Program-made: the position numbers and the translations under genes
Shown here: positions 35,938 to 45,700 of the stretch, one piece after another
How the letters are laid out: each line of letters starts with the position of its first letter
How positions within the stretch are numbered: the first letter of the stretch is position 1
The notes under the pieces: generated by a model
Told to the model about the DNA's origin: nothing
Databases searched by the model: none
What the model saw: only the letters and a program-made list of their open reading frames with translations
From: Alitta virens
Taxonomy: Eukaryota > Annelida > Polychaeta > Phyllodocida > Nereididae
Reading direction: 5' to 3'
NCBI GenBank assembly: GCA_932294295.1
Contig: OW028577.1
Location: forward strand, 9,320,001 to 9,384,000
DNA length: 64,000 nt

Positions 35938-37266
35938 TTGCTAATTAGCTGGCAGAAAGTAGTAACAAAACCTGTTACCATGCGGCCATTGAGTGCGGCC
36001 TCCACTGCGCATGCCTCGTCGGAGGCAGGATGTAAACAAGTCGATTGTCAACAAACAGCTGTCAAACGATTTGACGAAACTTCGGCAAGTGACTTAGATG
36101 ATCAGGATGAGGGCATTGCAAATGACAGTGACCTGGCAGGGAGCCAGGATGAATATGCATCTTCTCAGCTTGGATTCAAGGTGAACAAAGGTGATATAGT
36201 GGTGAATGAACTCCTGTGCTATGTAGTGGCAAAAATCTCTGTGATCCCCCGGGATGAATTATGCAAGCTTGTTGCTGATTTCTATGGTGAAGCACTGCAT
36301 GAATCTGCCAGTCTTCTACACAAGAAAGTGAACGATCTTGGACGTCTAAAGACCAGAAAAGGCGACAACCGCTTCTTTGCCTATGCCAGAGATATATATG
36401 ATGACCTGCAAAATTGTATGAACAAAGGATGGTCTATCCCAAAGTTTGTTGCAGCTGACTTACATAATATGCCTGCCATAGACATTGATAGGGTGGATGC
36501 AGCATCACTTGCCACTCAGGTCAGTGAGCTACGGAGGAAAATGAATGGTGACACTTCGACATGCGAAGGGAATTGTCCCGCCATACTAGAACTGAAACAA
36601 GTCAGAGAGCAGCTCCGCTACCTGACAAACACTGTCACTCAGCTCTGTGAGAACATGAAAAGTCCTTCCGAGTCCCCCAGATTATACAGCAAGGTTGTTG
36701 CCAATGATCTGAACCCCCCTCAACCATGGACTGGATATACTGACTTACCATCTACAGAGGGGGCTGTGCAGAATCCCCTGAATGAAAACCGTCAAACAGA
36801 AACCTCTGTGAAGTCACCTACACATGCTACAGTTGCTAACTGGAAACTGAAACAGAGCAAAGGACCTCAGGAACAAAGAGTGGGTGATAGGCGTACCCAG
36901 CAGCAGAAGAACTTCGTGATAGGATCCCGATCCAGGCAAGGGAGACTGAAAGTGGCTCCAAAAAAGGCTGGAAAATACACCAGCGTCTTTGTTTCCAGGC
37001 TAGATGAGACAACCACCTCAGAGGATGTCATGACCGAATTGTCCCAGAATGGTGTAATCATCGACCATCTTGAATGTGAAAAATTGAAGACGAAGTACCC
37101 CGGTTATGCTTCATACCGTATTCATGGCAGATGTGAAGACCCCGACGTGCTGCTGCGACCTGATATGTGGGATGAAGGAGTGTTCGTCAAATGGTACAAA
37201 GTCAAGCAGCAGACCCCGCCCTCTGCTCACGCCCTTGATGCAGAAAATAACACTGGACTTGGATAA
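35938..37266 (+). CDS. LINE ORF1 protein, 442 aa
   Basis: RNA-binding partner of a CR1/L2-like retrotransposon. Residues about 85-180 form a helical domain (VNELLCYVVAKI..DELCKLVADFY) seen in ORF1 of this group, followed by a short coiled-coil-like LATQVSELRRKMNG. The C-terminal part from about residue 345 (SVFVSRLDETTTSEDV, then LECEKLKTKYPGY) is an RRM-like esterase-free fold typical of these ORF1s. The basic stretch before it may bind nucleic acid. A second ATG at 35980 is a possible alternative start. The stop TAA overlaps the ATG of ORF2. Confidence 0.8.
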   Translation: MLISWQKVVTKPVTMRPLSAASTAHASSEAGCKQVDCQQTAVKRFDETSASDLDDQDEGIANDSDLAGSQDEYASSQLGFKVNKGDIVVNELLCYVVAKISVIPRDELCKLVADFYGEALHESASLLHKKVNDLGRLKTRKGDNRFFAYARDIYDDLQNCMNKGWSIPKFVAADLHNMPAIDIDRVDAASLATQVSELRRKMNGDTSTCEGNCPAILELKQVREQLRYLTNTVTQLCENMKSPSESPRLYSKVVANDLNPPQPWTGYTDLPSTEGAVQNPLNENRQTETSVKSPTHATVANWKLKQSKGPQEQRVGDRRTQQQKNFVIGSRSRQGRLKVAPKKAGKYTSVFVSRLDETTTSEDVMTELSQNGVIIDHLECEKLKTKYPGYASYRIHGRCEDPDVLLRPDMWDEGVFVKWYKVKQQTPPSAHALDAENNTGLG

Positions 37267-40040
37267 TGGCTCTGCGACTAGCATACTTAAACTGCCGTGG
37301 ATTTCTACGTTCAGTCTCAGGGCTAAAAGACTTTTTGAACACTAACTCTATTCATGTACTGGCTCTCCAAGAAACTTGGTTAGCTAAACAGGAACTGCAC
37401 CTTTTAAATGCCTTTGTTGACTATGATGCATTTGGTGTCTCTAAGACTGATTATGAATCATCTCTACCTGTTGGTCGTAATTCAGGTGGAGTTGCATTTC
37501 TCTGGAATCAAGCTTTAACTTCTACCTTTAATATCCGTCCCTGTGACTATGGTCATGACTGGCTGGCTGGTCTTGATCTCATTGACAAAGTCACTAATGT
37601 GAAATACAGTATTATTAATGTCTACTTGCCATATAATTGTCGTGACAATATTGACTTGTTCGTGGAATGTATTGGAATACTTCAATATATCCTAGAAGAA
37701 ATGGACACTACTAGAGTTATGATATGTGGCGATTTCAACTGTGACCCTCGTAAAGATGATGCATTTGGGCATACTCTATCTAGCTTCATAGCTGATCTTG
37801 ACACTTCATGCGCTGATGTTGAAAAACTGACACAAGATACATTTACCTTTGTCAGTGACTGCTGGAATACTACTTCATGGATTGATCACTGTGTGTGTAC
37901 AGCAGACTTTGTTGATCTTATTCGAAATATGTTTGTGGACTATGGACTTACATGGTCAGACCATAGACCCACTGTGTTAGATTTGGACTACTCTCTTTCA
38001 CCTTCAGTGTCAGAGGAGAACCAATTACATTGGAGCACAAGCCGTGCAAATTGGCAGGCTGATAGTGAAATTACTAAGTATCATCAGCAGACTGATGAAT
38101 TGTTGCACAGTATTGAGCTAGGTGATTTTATATATTGTCAAGATCCAGATTGCAGAAATGAAACTCATTTGAGAACTATAGAAGATTTATATAATGAAGT
38201 TGTTAAATGTTTGAAATGCAGTAGTAGACCTACCAAACAGAAGAATTTTAAAGTTGTAGCTGGTTGGACTGACTATGTGAAAGACTGGAATGATGCGTCC
38301 AGAGAGAGCTTTTTGCTGTGGGTAAATGCTGGCAAACCAAGAAATGGACCAGTATTTCAACTAATGAAAAGATGTAAAGCTCGTTTTAAGTACGCCTTAC
38401 GGCAATGTAAACGTAATGAAGAGTCATGTAAGGCTGATGCCTTAGCAAAGAAGATGCTCAATAAGCACTATGATGCTTTTTGGAAAGATGTCAAACATGT
38501 AAACTCTGCCAAAGTGCCATTACCTAACAATATTGACGAGGTTTCCGGCTCTAGAGATATTGTTATGATGTGGAGAGATCATTATTATCAAATGTTTAAT
38601 CTCTATGGTAATCGTAATCCTGGTGTGTATAATTGTGCTTACTCTGAAAATATGATGGTCACATCTGAGGTTGTAGCTGATTGTATAAAAAGTCTACCTG
38701 GTAATAAATCTGCGGGACCTGATAGTCTTGTAGGTGAGCATTTTAAATATGCCTCACCTAGATTAAATGTTATTCTTGCCTTTCTTATATCAGGTATGCT
38801 GGTACATGGCTTTATGCCAAGCAGTATGATTCAATCAATGTTAGTACCGATTGTCAAGAATAAATGTAAGTCACTCACATCCAAGGACAATTACAGACCG
38901 ATAGCACTGTCTAATGTATTAACCAAAGTCATTGAAAGAATTATTCTGTGTAAAATCGATGTTTACCTGTGGACATTACCAAATCAATTTGGATTTCAAA
39001 AAAGTCAGAGTACTGATCAGTGTATTTATGTTCTCAAAGAATTGGTAAATTCTTATTTGAAGTCAGGAAGTACTGTTTACTGTTGTTTCCTTGATGCCTC
39101 CAAGGCGTTTGACAGGGTCAATCACAACCGATTAATGAATGTTTTGCTGGAAAGGGGCATCCCTAAGTGTATTGTCAGATTATTGGATTTTTGGTACTAT
39201 AACCAGAGTATGTACGTCCGATGGGGTGCTGTTACATCAGATACTTTTAATGTTTCCAATGGTGTTAGGCAAGGGGGTGTGTTGTCCCCTTTTCTATTCA
39301 ATGTTTATGTTAATGACCTGAGTATAGAATTAGAATCTCTGCATTGTGGCCTTTCTTATGGAAGTGGTAAAATTAATCATATTATGTATGCAGATGATGT
39401 CGTGCTTTTTTCACCCTCGGCTGGTGGGCTGCAAAGTATGCTAAATGTATGTCACAGGTTTAGTTCAGATGCTGACCTTGTTTATAATGTTGAAAAGACA
39501 GTTTGTATGTGTATTGAAAAAGGGCCTACAAAGTACTCTGTCCCAGAGTTCTTCATTAATGACCGGAAACTTGAAATTGTTAGTGAAGTGAAATATCTTG
39601 GCCATATCATCACTTCAACTTTCTCTGATGCCAGGGATATAGACAGACAAATTAGAAGCTTGTATTGTAGAAGTAACATGCTCAGGAAAAGATTTAGCAA
39701 ATGTACTGATTATGTCAAATGTTTCTTGTACAAAAATTTCTGCAGTAACATGTATTGCTGTGCATTATGGCTTAACTACTGTGCTTACAAATTGCGAAGA
39801 TTATTTGTATCATATAATAATTGCATTAGAAGATTTTTGTACCTGCCAATGAGATGCAGTGCCTCTCTGATGTACACCATGTCTGACATTCCCAGTCCAA
39901 AATGCATTATTCGGAAAAATTGTTTTAATTTACATTGCAGAGTGAGGTCGTCCAGTAAGATATTAGTTAAAAAGATCTATGACATGGGTGTGCTTCACAG
40001 CGGCAGCTTTGCTTCTCATTGGCTATTGCAGTTCCTATGA
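37266..40040 (+). CDS. LINE ORF2: AP endonuclease-reverse transcriptase, 924 aa
   Basis: An N-terminal apurinic-type endonuclease (LNCRG near residue 7, QETW about 35, GDFNCD about 155, SDHRP about 231) is followed by a reverse transcriptase (NYRPIALSN, FLDASKAFDRV about 607, RQGGVLSPFLFNVYVNDL, YADD about 708). A C-terminal Cys-rich tail is typical of the CR1/L2 group, and there is no RNase H domain. All catalytic residues I can check are present and the frame is unbroken. The start overlaps the ORF1 stop (TAATG), suggesting termination-reinitiation. Confidence 0.92.
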   Translation: MALRLAYLNCRGFLRSVSGLKDFLNTNSIHVLALQETWLAKQELHLLNAFVDYDAFGVSKTDYESSLPVGRNSGGVAFLWNQALTSTFNIRPCDYGHDWLAGLDLIDKVTNVKYSIINVYLPYNCRDNIDLFVECIGILQYILEEMDTTRVMICGDFNCDPRKDDAFGHTLSSFIADLDTSCADVEKLTQDTFTFVSDCWNTTSWIDHCVCTADFVDLIRNMFVDYGLTWSDHRPTVLDLDYSLSPSVSEENQLHWSTSRANWQADSEITKYHQQTDELLHSIELGDFIYCQDPDCRNETHLRTIEDLYNEVVKCLKCSSRPTKQKNFKVVAGWTDYVKDWNDASRESFLLWVNAGKPRNGPVFQLMKRCKARFKYALRQCKRNEESCKADALAKKMLNKHYDAFWKDVKHVNSAKVPLPNNIDEVSGSRDIVMMWRDHYYQMFNLYGNRNPGVYNCAYSENMMVTSEVVADCIKSLPGNKSAGPDSLVGEHFKYASPRLNVILAFLISGMLVHGFMPSSMIQSMLVPIVKNKCKSLTSKDNYRPIALSNVLTKVIERIILCKIDVYLWTLPNQFGFQKSQSTDQCIYVLKELVNSYLKSGSTVYCCFLDASKAFDRVNHNRLMNVLLERGIPKCIVRLLDFWYYNQSMYVRWGAVTSDTFNVSNGVRQGGVLSPFLFNVYVNDLSIELESLHCGLSYGSGKINHIMYADDVVLFSPSAGGLQSMLNVCHRFSSDADLVYNVEKTVCMCIEKGPTKYSVPEFFINDRKLEIVSEVKYLGHIITSTFSDARDIDRQIRSLYCRSNMLRKRFSKCTDYVKCFLYKNFCSNMYCCALWLNYCAYKLRRLFVSYNNCIRRFLYLPMRCSASLMYTMSDIPSPKCIIRKNCFNLHCRVRSSSKILVKKIYDMGVLHSGSFASHWLLQFL

Positions 40041-40565
40041 TAAGATAGATTCTCTTAAATTCTCTTGATGTCTGGGGTCGTTCTGACCCATTTATCATAT
40101 ATGTATTCTCTACCTTTTATGGACCTAGAGTCCGCAATAAAGTTGACTTGACTTGACTTGACTTGATATGGTTCAACACTGGACTCAGTCTAGCCCACTC
40201 GGTCACCAGTCATTTGATTTGCACTTAAACCGGGTCACAGACCAAGTGCAAAATTTTCCATGTTAAAACATAGAGCCTTTTACAAAAGGATCCATTATCG
40301 CCCATGCACGTGCATCTTTGCAAGTCAACAAAAAATAGTCTAACATAATCTTTCAGCGATGACAACTACTGCACACAGTACCTCGGTCCAGGAATGTTTC
40401 ACAAATCCTCGTCCAGTAAGCTAGCTGTCCCTCAGACCTGCACAGTATGATTTTTAGTTGAATATATATTTTGCTCGAGCTCCCATCACACGTGACAGTT
40501 CGCCGCTGCCCCTTTATGTGACACAAGGGGGCGTGACAGCACACTTATATTCACCAAATACTTAC

Positions 40566-40660
40566 GTCTTTGAACAAAGTTTTTAAAAAACGGCCTGTCA
40601 AATTAAACCAAAGCTAACTAAACGGAACTGTCTGGCTATAGCTGGTTACTCGAAGCCATG
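40566..40660 (-). promoter_or_regulatory. Possible non-coding first exon of PFAS
   Basis: PFAS has a strong 3' splice site at 35472, upstream of its ATG, so a 5'UTR exon is needed. A strong donor (GTAAGT on the minus strand, plus-strand 40560-40565) makes 40566-40660 the best candidate I found. If correct, the LINE lies inside the 5'UTR intron. Weakly supported. Confidence 0.25.
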
Positions 40661-41295
40661 GCAGATCTTAAAGTACATGTAACACTATTTCGATTTCTTG
40701 CATTTACCAAGGGTTGATATGCATGTCTACATAAATGATATATAAGATACATTTCTTGCATTTACCAAGGTTTATATTTTTCCAGTGATAAGTGTAAGCT
40801 GCATGAGTATATAGCTAGGAGTTGACAGATTAACCACTGGCTTTAGCCAGTTACAAACAGGTCGCTACAGCTGTCTTGAGTCAACCATTTTTTTTTTTAA
40901 AGTAACTTAACTGACAGGGACATCTTTCAGTCACAACTGATAAGGCAGCTGTGCCGGTGGGCTAATATTATAGCCACCACATGCTTTTTATACAAATTAA
41001 TACTTTTACTGGTGATCTATAGATGCCAGTACTCCCTAACAATCGGATTGAAATATCCCACACTTTGCTGTGTTGCTCATAGAAAAATCTATAATTAGGA
41101 ACAACCCATGTGGTATTTATTGTGATCCACCATCCCTAATTATAATAAATTGTGATCCACTATCCCTAATTTGCATAAAAAAAAACAATAGAATGTTTCA
41201 ATTGCCGCGCTACTTTCTTTATGCGCTAATTTCGATCTTAAACGAATTTAGCTTGGAAGATGGTTAGTATTTGATTTCAATTAACGAGTGTCATT
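40661..41295. other. Intergenic, nothing recognised
   Basis: AT-rich sequence with a small repeat (TTTCTTGCATTTACCAAGG at about 40693 and 40751; TGTGATCCAC..CCCTAATT at about 41122 and 41150). No gene seen. Confidence 0.4.
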
Positions 41296-41299
41296 TTAA

Positions 41300-41917
41300 G
41301 CCCCCTTCACACATAGCCAGATCAGACGCCAGAGTGTCCCGGAGTAAAATTTCTTTCACTCCCGGGTGGTCCGGGAACAAAGAGCTGAAAATGGCAACAA
41401 AAAAGAAATGTTTGGCGGTGTGTACACGATGGCAATACGGTGTCAACAAGGAGCAACACGGAGAGGTCCCATGGTTGTTGCCGGAGTTAACACGACTGTC
41501 CAAGAAGAGTGCGGTACACGGTGCCTTCGCGAATATAACCGGTCTTTACACTGTGTTCATTTGTGTGGAACCGTTTTAGTCCTTGTACTCTCCGGCGTAA
41601 ATGGCGGTGAAATTTTCATGCCCGGTTGATGCCGGACTTAGCCGGTGCCAACACGAAGTATGAGTCAATACGGAGATTCCCGGAGATCAGCGGAGTCTAC
41701 TGGAAGTCTACACGGATCCACACGGATTAAATTACTCCAGGACCTCCGGCATGAAAAATTTAACATGTTTAATTTTTCCCCCAGAGGCCCACGGTGGTCC
41801 TTGATCGCCCCGGACAATGCTGGAAATAAACACAAGGTCTACACGGTATTACCCAGAGTATGCCAGAGTGATACTCCGGGATGCTCTGGCGTCTGATCTG
41901 CTATGTGTGAAGGGGAC
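41300..41917. mobile_element. 618-bp TTAA-flanked MITE
   Basis: Ends in GCCCCCTTCACACATAGC and the reverse complement of GTCCCCTTCACACATAGC, with an AGATCAGACGCCAGAG continuation on both sides. TTAA flanks each end (41296-41299, 41918-41921). It is GC-richer than its surroundings, so ORFs of 83-102 codons stay open in several frames; these are not genes. It also contains several ACACGGA and CCGGAG motifs. Confidence 0.75.
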
Positions 41918-42364
41918 TTAAGTGACACCACAATATTATGTAGTATATATCAAAAATGTTGCTACATTGTTTAGTTTCAATATGTTTACAATGTAACAAT
42001 CTTGACCTGTGTACTTACCAGTTGACAATTTAAACAATCATGTAATAGTAGAACTGTTACATTTAGTTGATCAACAAAAATGTTGATCACTTATTGAGTT
42101 CATGACCTCTGAAAATGCTACATTGTACCATGAATGTTATTATTATGATATGTTGTCTGGTCTCATTAAAAGATCATTGATTCACTCTGTAATCTGCAAA
42201 AAGTTAACAAATAAATGACAAGGGCCAGGATATGTAGGCTAATGTAGCTCAAACTGGGCCTTGGGTTTAGGCATTGCTTGATAAAATTTCCGGGAAAAGA
42301 AAATGAATAAATCAAAATAAAATAAAATTTACCCAAAAGTTTCATCTTTATTCATATAATGGTC

Positions 42365-42409
42365 AATGGTCTTGCTTGTGGAGGAACTCACTCCACAAGC
42401 AAGACCATT
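42365..42409. repeat. Perfect 19-bp stem, 7-nt loop hairpin downstream of DNAJA3
   Basis: AATGGTCTTGCTTGTGGAG (42365-42383) and its exact reverse complement (42391-42409) flank GAACTCA. It lies about 130 nt past the candidate DNAJA3 poly(A) signal. Its role is unknown. Confidence 0.75.
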
Positions 42410-42536
42410 TCGTGGCTTCCAGTGGTCTGATCCACCACACTGGTTGGGTTTTATTATAGTATTCCTGTTTTGGACTTCAACAAATCATAAGAAACAGTAA
42501 AACTTTAACTTGGTCTTTAAGGTCTTTCAGACAGAA

Positions 42537-42542
42537 TTTATT
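42537..42542 (-). terminator. Candidate distal DNAJA3 poly(A) signal
   Basis: AATAAA on the minus strand, about 180 nt past the distal stop codon. A separate ATTAAA at 42992-42997 (minus strand) could serve the proximal terminal exon. Confidence 0.5.
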
Positions 42543-42722
42543 AGTCAATAACAATTACTAACACAGTATAAGGTGATACACATCACCAAGCTGACCCATA
42601 TTTTTGTCAGCATCAATTAATATCCATTTGTAATGTAATGTACGCATACAAATTGCAGCAATGACTCGTATTCATAAATAAGTTTACAAGCAAATAAAAC
42701 TTCCTAATAACTGTGTAATAAT

Positions 42723-45700
42723 CTACACTTTAACATGTTTTCTGTTGGATTCATCATCATCTGAATTGGGATTATCCTCAGCACCAGTATTGTCATTTTG
42801 TTTGTTCGAGTCTTTGTGGTCAGTTGAATTATTTGATTGTGTAATGTTGTCCTTTCCCTCCAATGCTTTTGGTTGAAGGATTTCTCGTAGTGACTTGACT
42901 AATCCAGAAAGGTCATCAATGACCTTTAGCCCTGAAAATCAAATTTTACAAATATGCATAAATGAAGAACTTATTACGAGGATGAAATATATTTAATCAT
43001 TAAAACATATTTAACATGTGTACGATCGACATGGAAACTCTTATTAAATTTTTTTTTGGCTGACCTTATCCAAATAATTTCCGTTTAATTTTGCTAAATA
43101 TTCCTTCTTCATCATCCACAACCTGACCTGAAGTTGCCTCTTGCTTCTCACTTGTGGACCCTGAAACAAGTGAGGGTCAAATTTTACGATAATCCCATAG
43201 GACAGGCAACTTCAAGCCAAGCTCATCAAATCACAAGCTTCTTGAATTTGGCAAAACCTTCGATAACCAAAGGTCATGTCAAACTTGAGCATTACTAACC
43301 TTCATTTGTTTCTGCAAGTCCATTAATTGTACCAGACACATCTCTTTCAGTTTCGGCATAGGCCATTAATAATGCCTTCTGTTCTTTACTCAGTTTCCTG
43401 AAAATACATTAACATAACTAGTATCAATGCCACATCACACACAACATACCACGGCATAACATACTGTCAACAAATACTATTATTCTTACTTAGGGATATC
43501 TATTTTGAAATGAATGTAGTGGTCTCCCTTGCCATAACTATGCGGCCGCGAAATTCCCTTCCCAGTGAGACGCATTCTTGAGTGGGATGACGTTCCAGCA
43601 GGAATCTGAAATAGACAGTTCCGAACTATGAAGAAAAATCTTGTCCTTTCATTTAGTCAATTCAATTAAAAATCACTGCTGAATCTGAGCTGATAGCTTA
43701 ATCTTCCAAAATAGAATTGCACTTACATCAAGTAGAATGTCATCGTAAATCCCAGGCACTCTCTTTGTTCCTCCTAAAATTGCCTGTGCCAAACTAACGC
43801 TAATATCTGAATGAACATCGGCACCCTCTCTTCTGAAGATTTTGCTTGGTTCAACCTGAAAGTAAGATAGGATGAGAGGTTATCAAGGTCACAACAGGCT
43901 TAACATGAGAGATTTTTCAAGAGCTTAAATATATACTGCAATACCTTGCACTTACTTTAAAGGTTATGAAAATTTCTTTACTTCCTACAGGCATTCTAAC
44001 AGTCTGACCATCTTCAACTCCTGCAAATAATAAATGTTCATATATCCTTAATAACTGTTCATCAAGTCAGGTTAAGTCAGGTCAAGAAAGTTTATCACTG
44101 TACAATAATAGGTAACACAACAACAAAAAATCTGCAATGAGTATAACAGTACTCTTCACTCACCAGCTGGAACAGGGACTGTCACTCGTTTCCTTTGGAC
44201 CGTTTTACCAGTTCCTTCACATTCTGTACAGGGATTTTTTATTAAAATTCTTTGGCCATGGCAATATCGACATGTGGATCGCATCACAAAAGGACCTGTG
44301 CTAATTGTTTCCTGAAAAGTTCCAATTAAATAACATTTTTTGCAAGAAACAAACCAGACCATTTTAAATTTTTTTTTCCACATGTGGAGCAAAAGCTGAA
44401 TTGATCTTTTTGATGCCAGCACCCAAAAACTAAGACTTAAATGTTTAGAACTACAAAGAGCATAGTACACACTGAAATACCCCGTCTTACAGCAGACAGG
44501 AGGGTTGACCAGTATTTTCTTAATATCTTAATATCGAAAAGCGGGGTGGGGGGCCCAACCCCCCCCCCCCTCTTTTTTTTTAATAGATCAGCCCTAACAC
44601 AAAAGAATGCTTCTTGTACAAATTGCTAAGACCTACCATTCCTGTGCCATTGCAATGGTGACATCGTGATGCTTTAGTTCCAGGTTCTGCCCGTGTTCCA
44701 CCGCATTTAGGACATGTGTCAGTGATATTTATGGAAATATCTTTGTTGACACCTCTTGCAGCTTGCTGGAAAGTTAGATTCATGGTGACCTGCAATGGGA
44801 AATTTAAGAACATGAAATGCTGAATTTTGAGCACAATACCAGAGTAACAATATATTCAAAGAAGTGGAAAAAAAGGTCAAGTATATTACCTCAGTTGCTG
44901 CAGCAAAACCATATTGTGATTCAGCAAAATTTGAGAAATTTCCAAATCCACCAAACCCAGAGTCACCAAAAATTTTCCTAAACAGTTCTTCTGGATCAAT
45001 GTTGCTGTGAAAGTTTTGAAAACCCCCTGGAAACGATAACAAGCAGACATTCATCTATTTGTTCACTTCGATTTTTACTAAATTCAAAACAAATGTGGTG
45101 AAAAATACATGATTTGATATTATTATGGTTGACCTTAATTCATGCTGAATGTGTGGTCACTATAACAATAATATTACCAATGAGGGCTGACATGGCTTTT
45201 TGGCAGCCCAAGAGCCCATTGTCAGCCCTCCGGAGTCTTGTACCTCAGGCTGACAACTTACTCTCAAGCTGACAATGGGCTCAAGGGCCACCAACAGCCA
45301 TGTCAGCCCAAAATTGGTCATATTATTACTATTATTATGACATAATATATGGCTAATGGTACATGTAATTATGCAAGGGCAGTGGAGACCATATCTATGA
45401 TGAAGACAATTGCTGCAGAGCAATCAGTGTTGTGCTATATAATATCTTGCCTACATGTTATTAAACTTAAAAAAAAAATTTTCACTGTCATTTGTTGCTT
45501 TAAAAGAAAAGTCGGAAAACATGGGCCCATCTTTTTCAGTTTAGGGCCTTGTTATATATTTTCAGTTATCTGGTTCCCTCATTTATCCACACAGTTAACT
45601 GGGGGTGGGGGGGGGGGGGGGGGAGGACGAAGATGTGCGGATAAATGAGGGTTGATTGTACTAGTGACAACAGCCTATTTGACGGCATGGCTATGTCATA

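Larger units (their letters stand above)
35700..40167 (+). mobile_element. CR1/L2-like non-LTR retrotransposon with two intact ORFs
   Basis: A 5' leader from about 35700 (left edge not fixed) is followed by ORF1, then ORF2 overlapping through TAATG, then a 3'UTR with AATAAA (40135-40140) and a terminal (TTGAC)n tail at 40142-40167. The short-repeat tail, AP-type endonuclease, RT without RNase H and RRM-bearing ORF1 fit the CR1/L2 group. It sits upstream of PFAS, antisense to it. Target duplications were not identified. With both frames intact it may be young. Confidence 0.85.

Noticed and set aside
36867..37345. Small ORFs overlapping the LINE ORF1/ORF2 junction
   Set aside because: They are alternative-frame shadows of the two retrotransposon ORFs.
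41271..41896. Overlapping ORFs of 83-102 aa
   Set aside because: They lie almost wholly inside the GC-richer TTAA MITE, in several frames at once, with no protein features.
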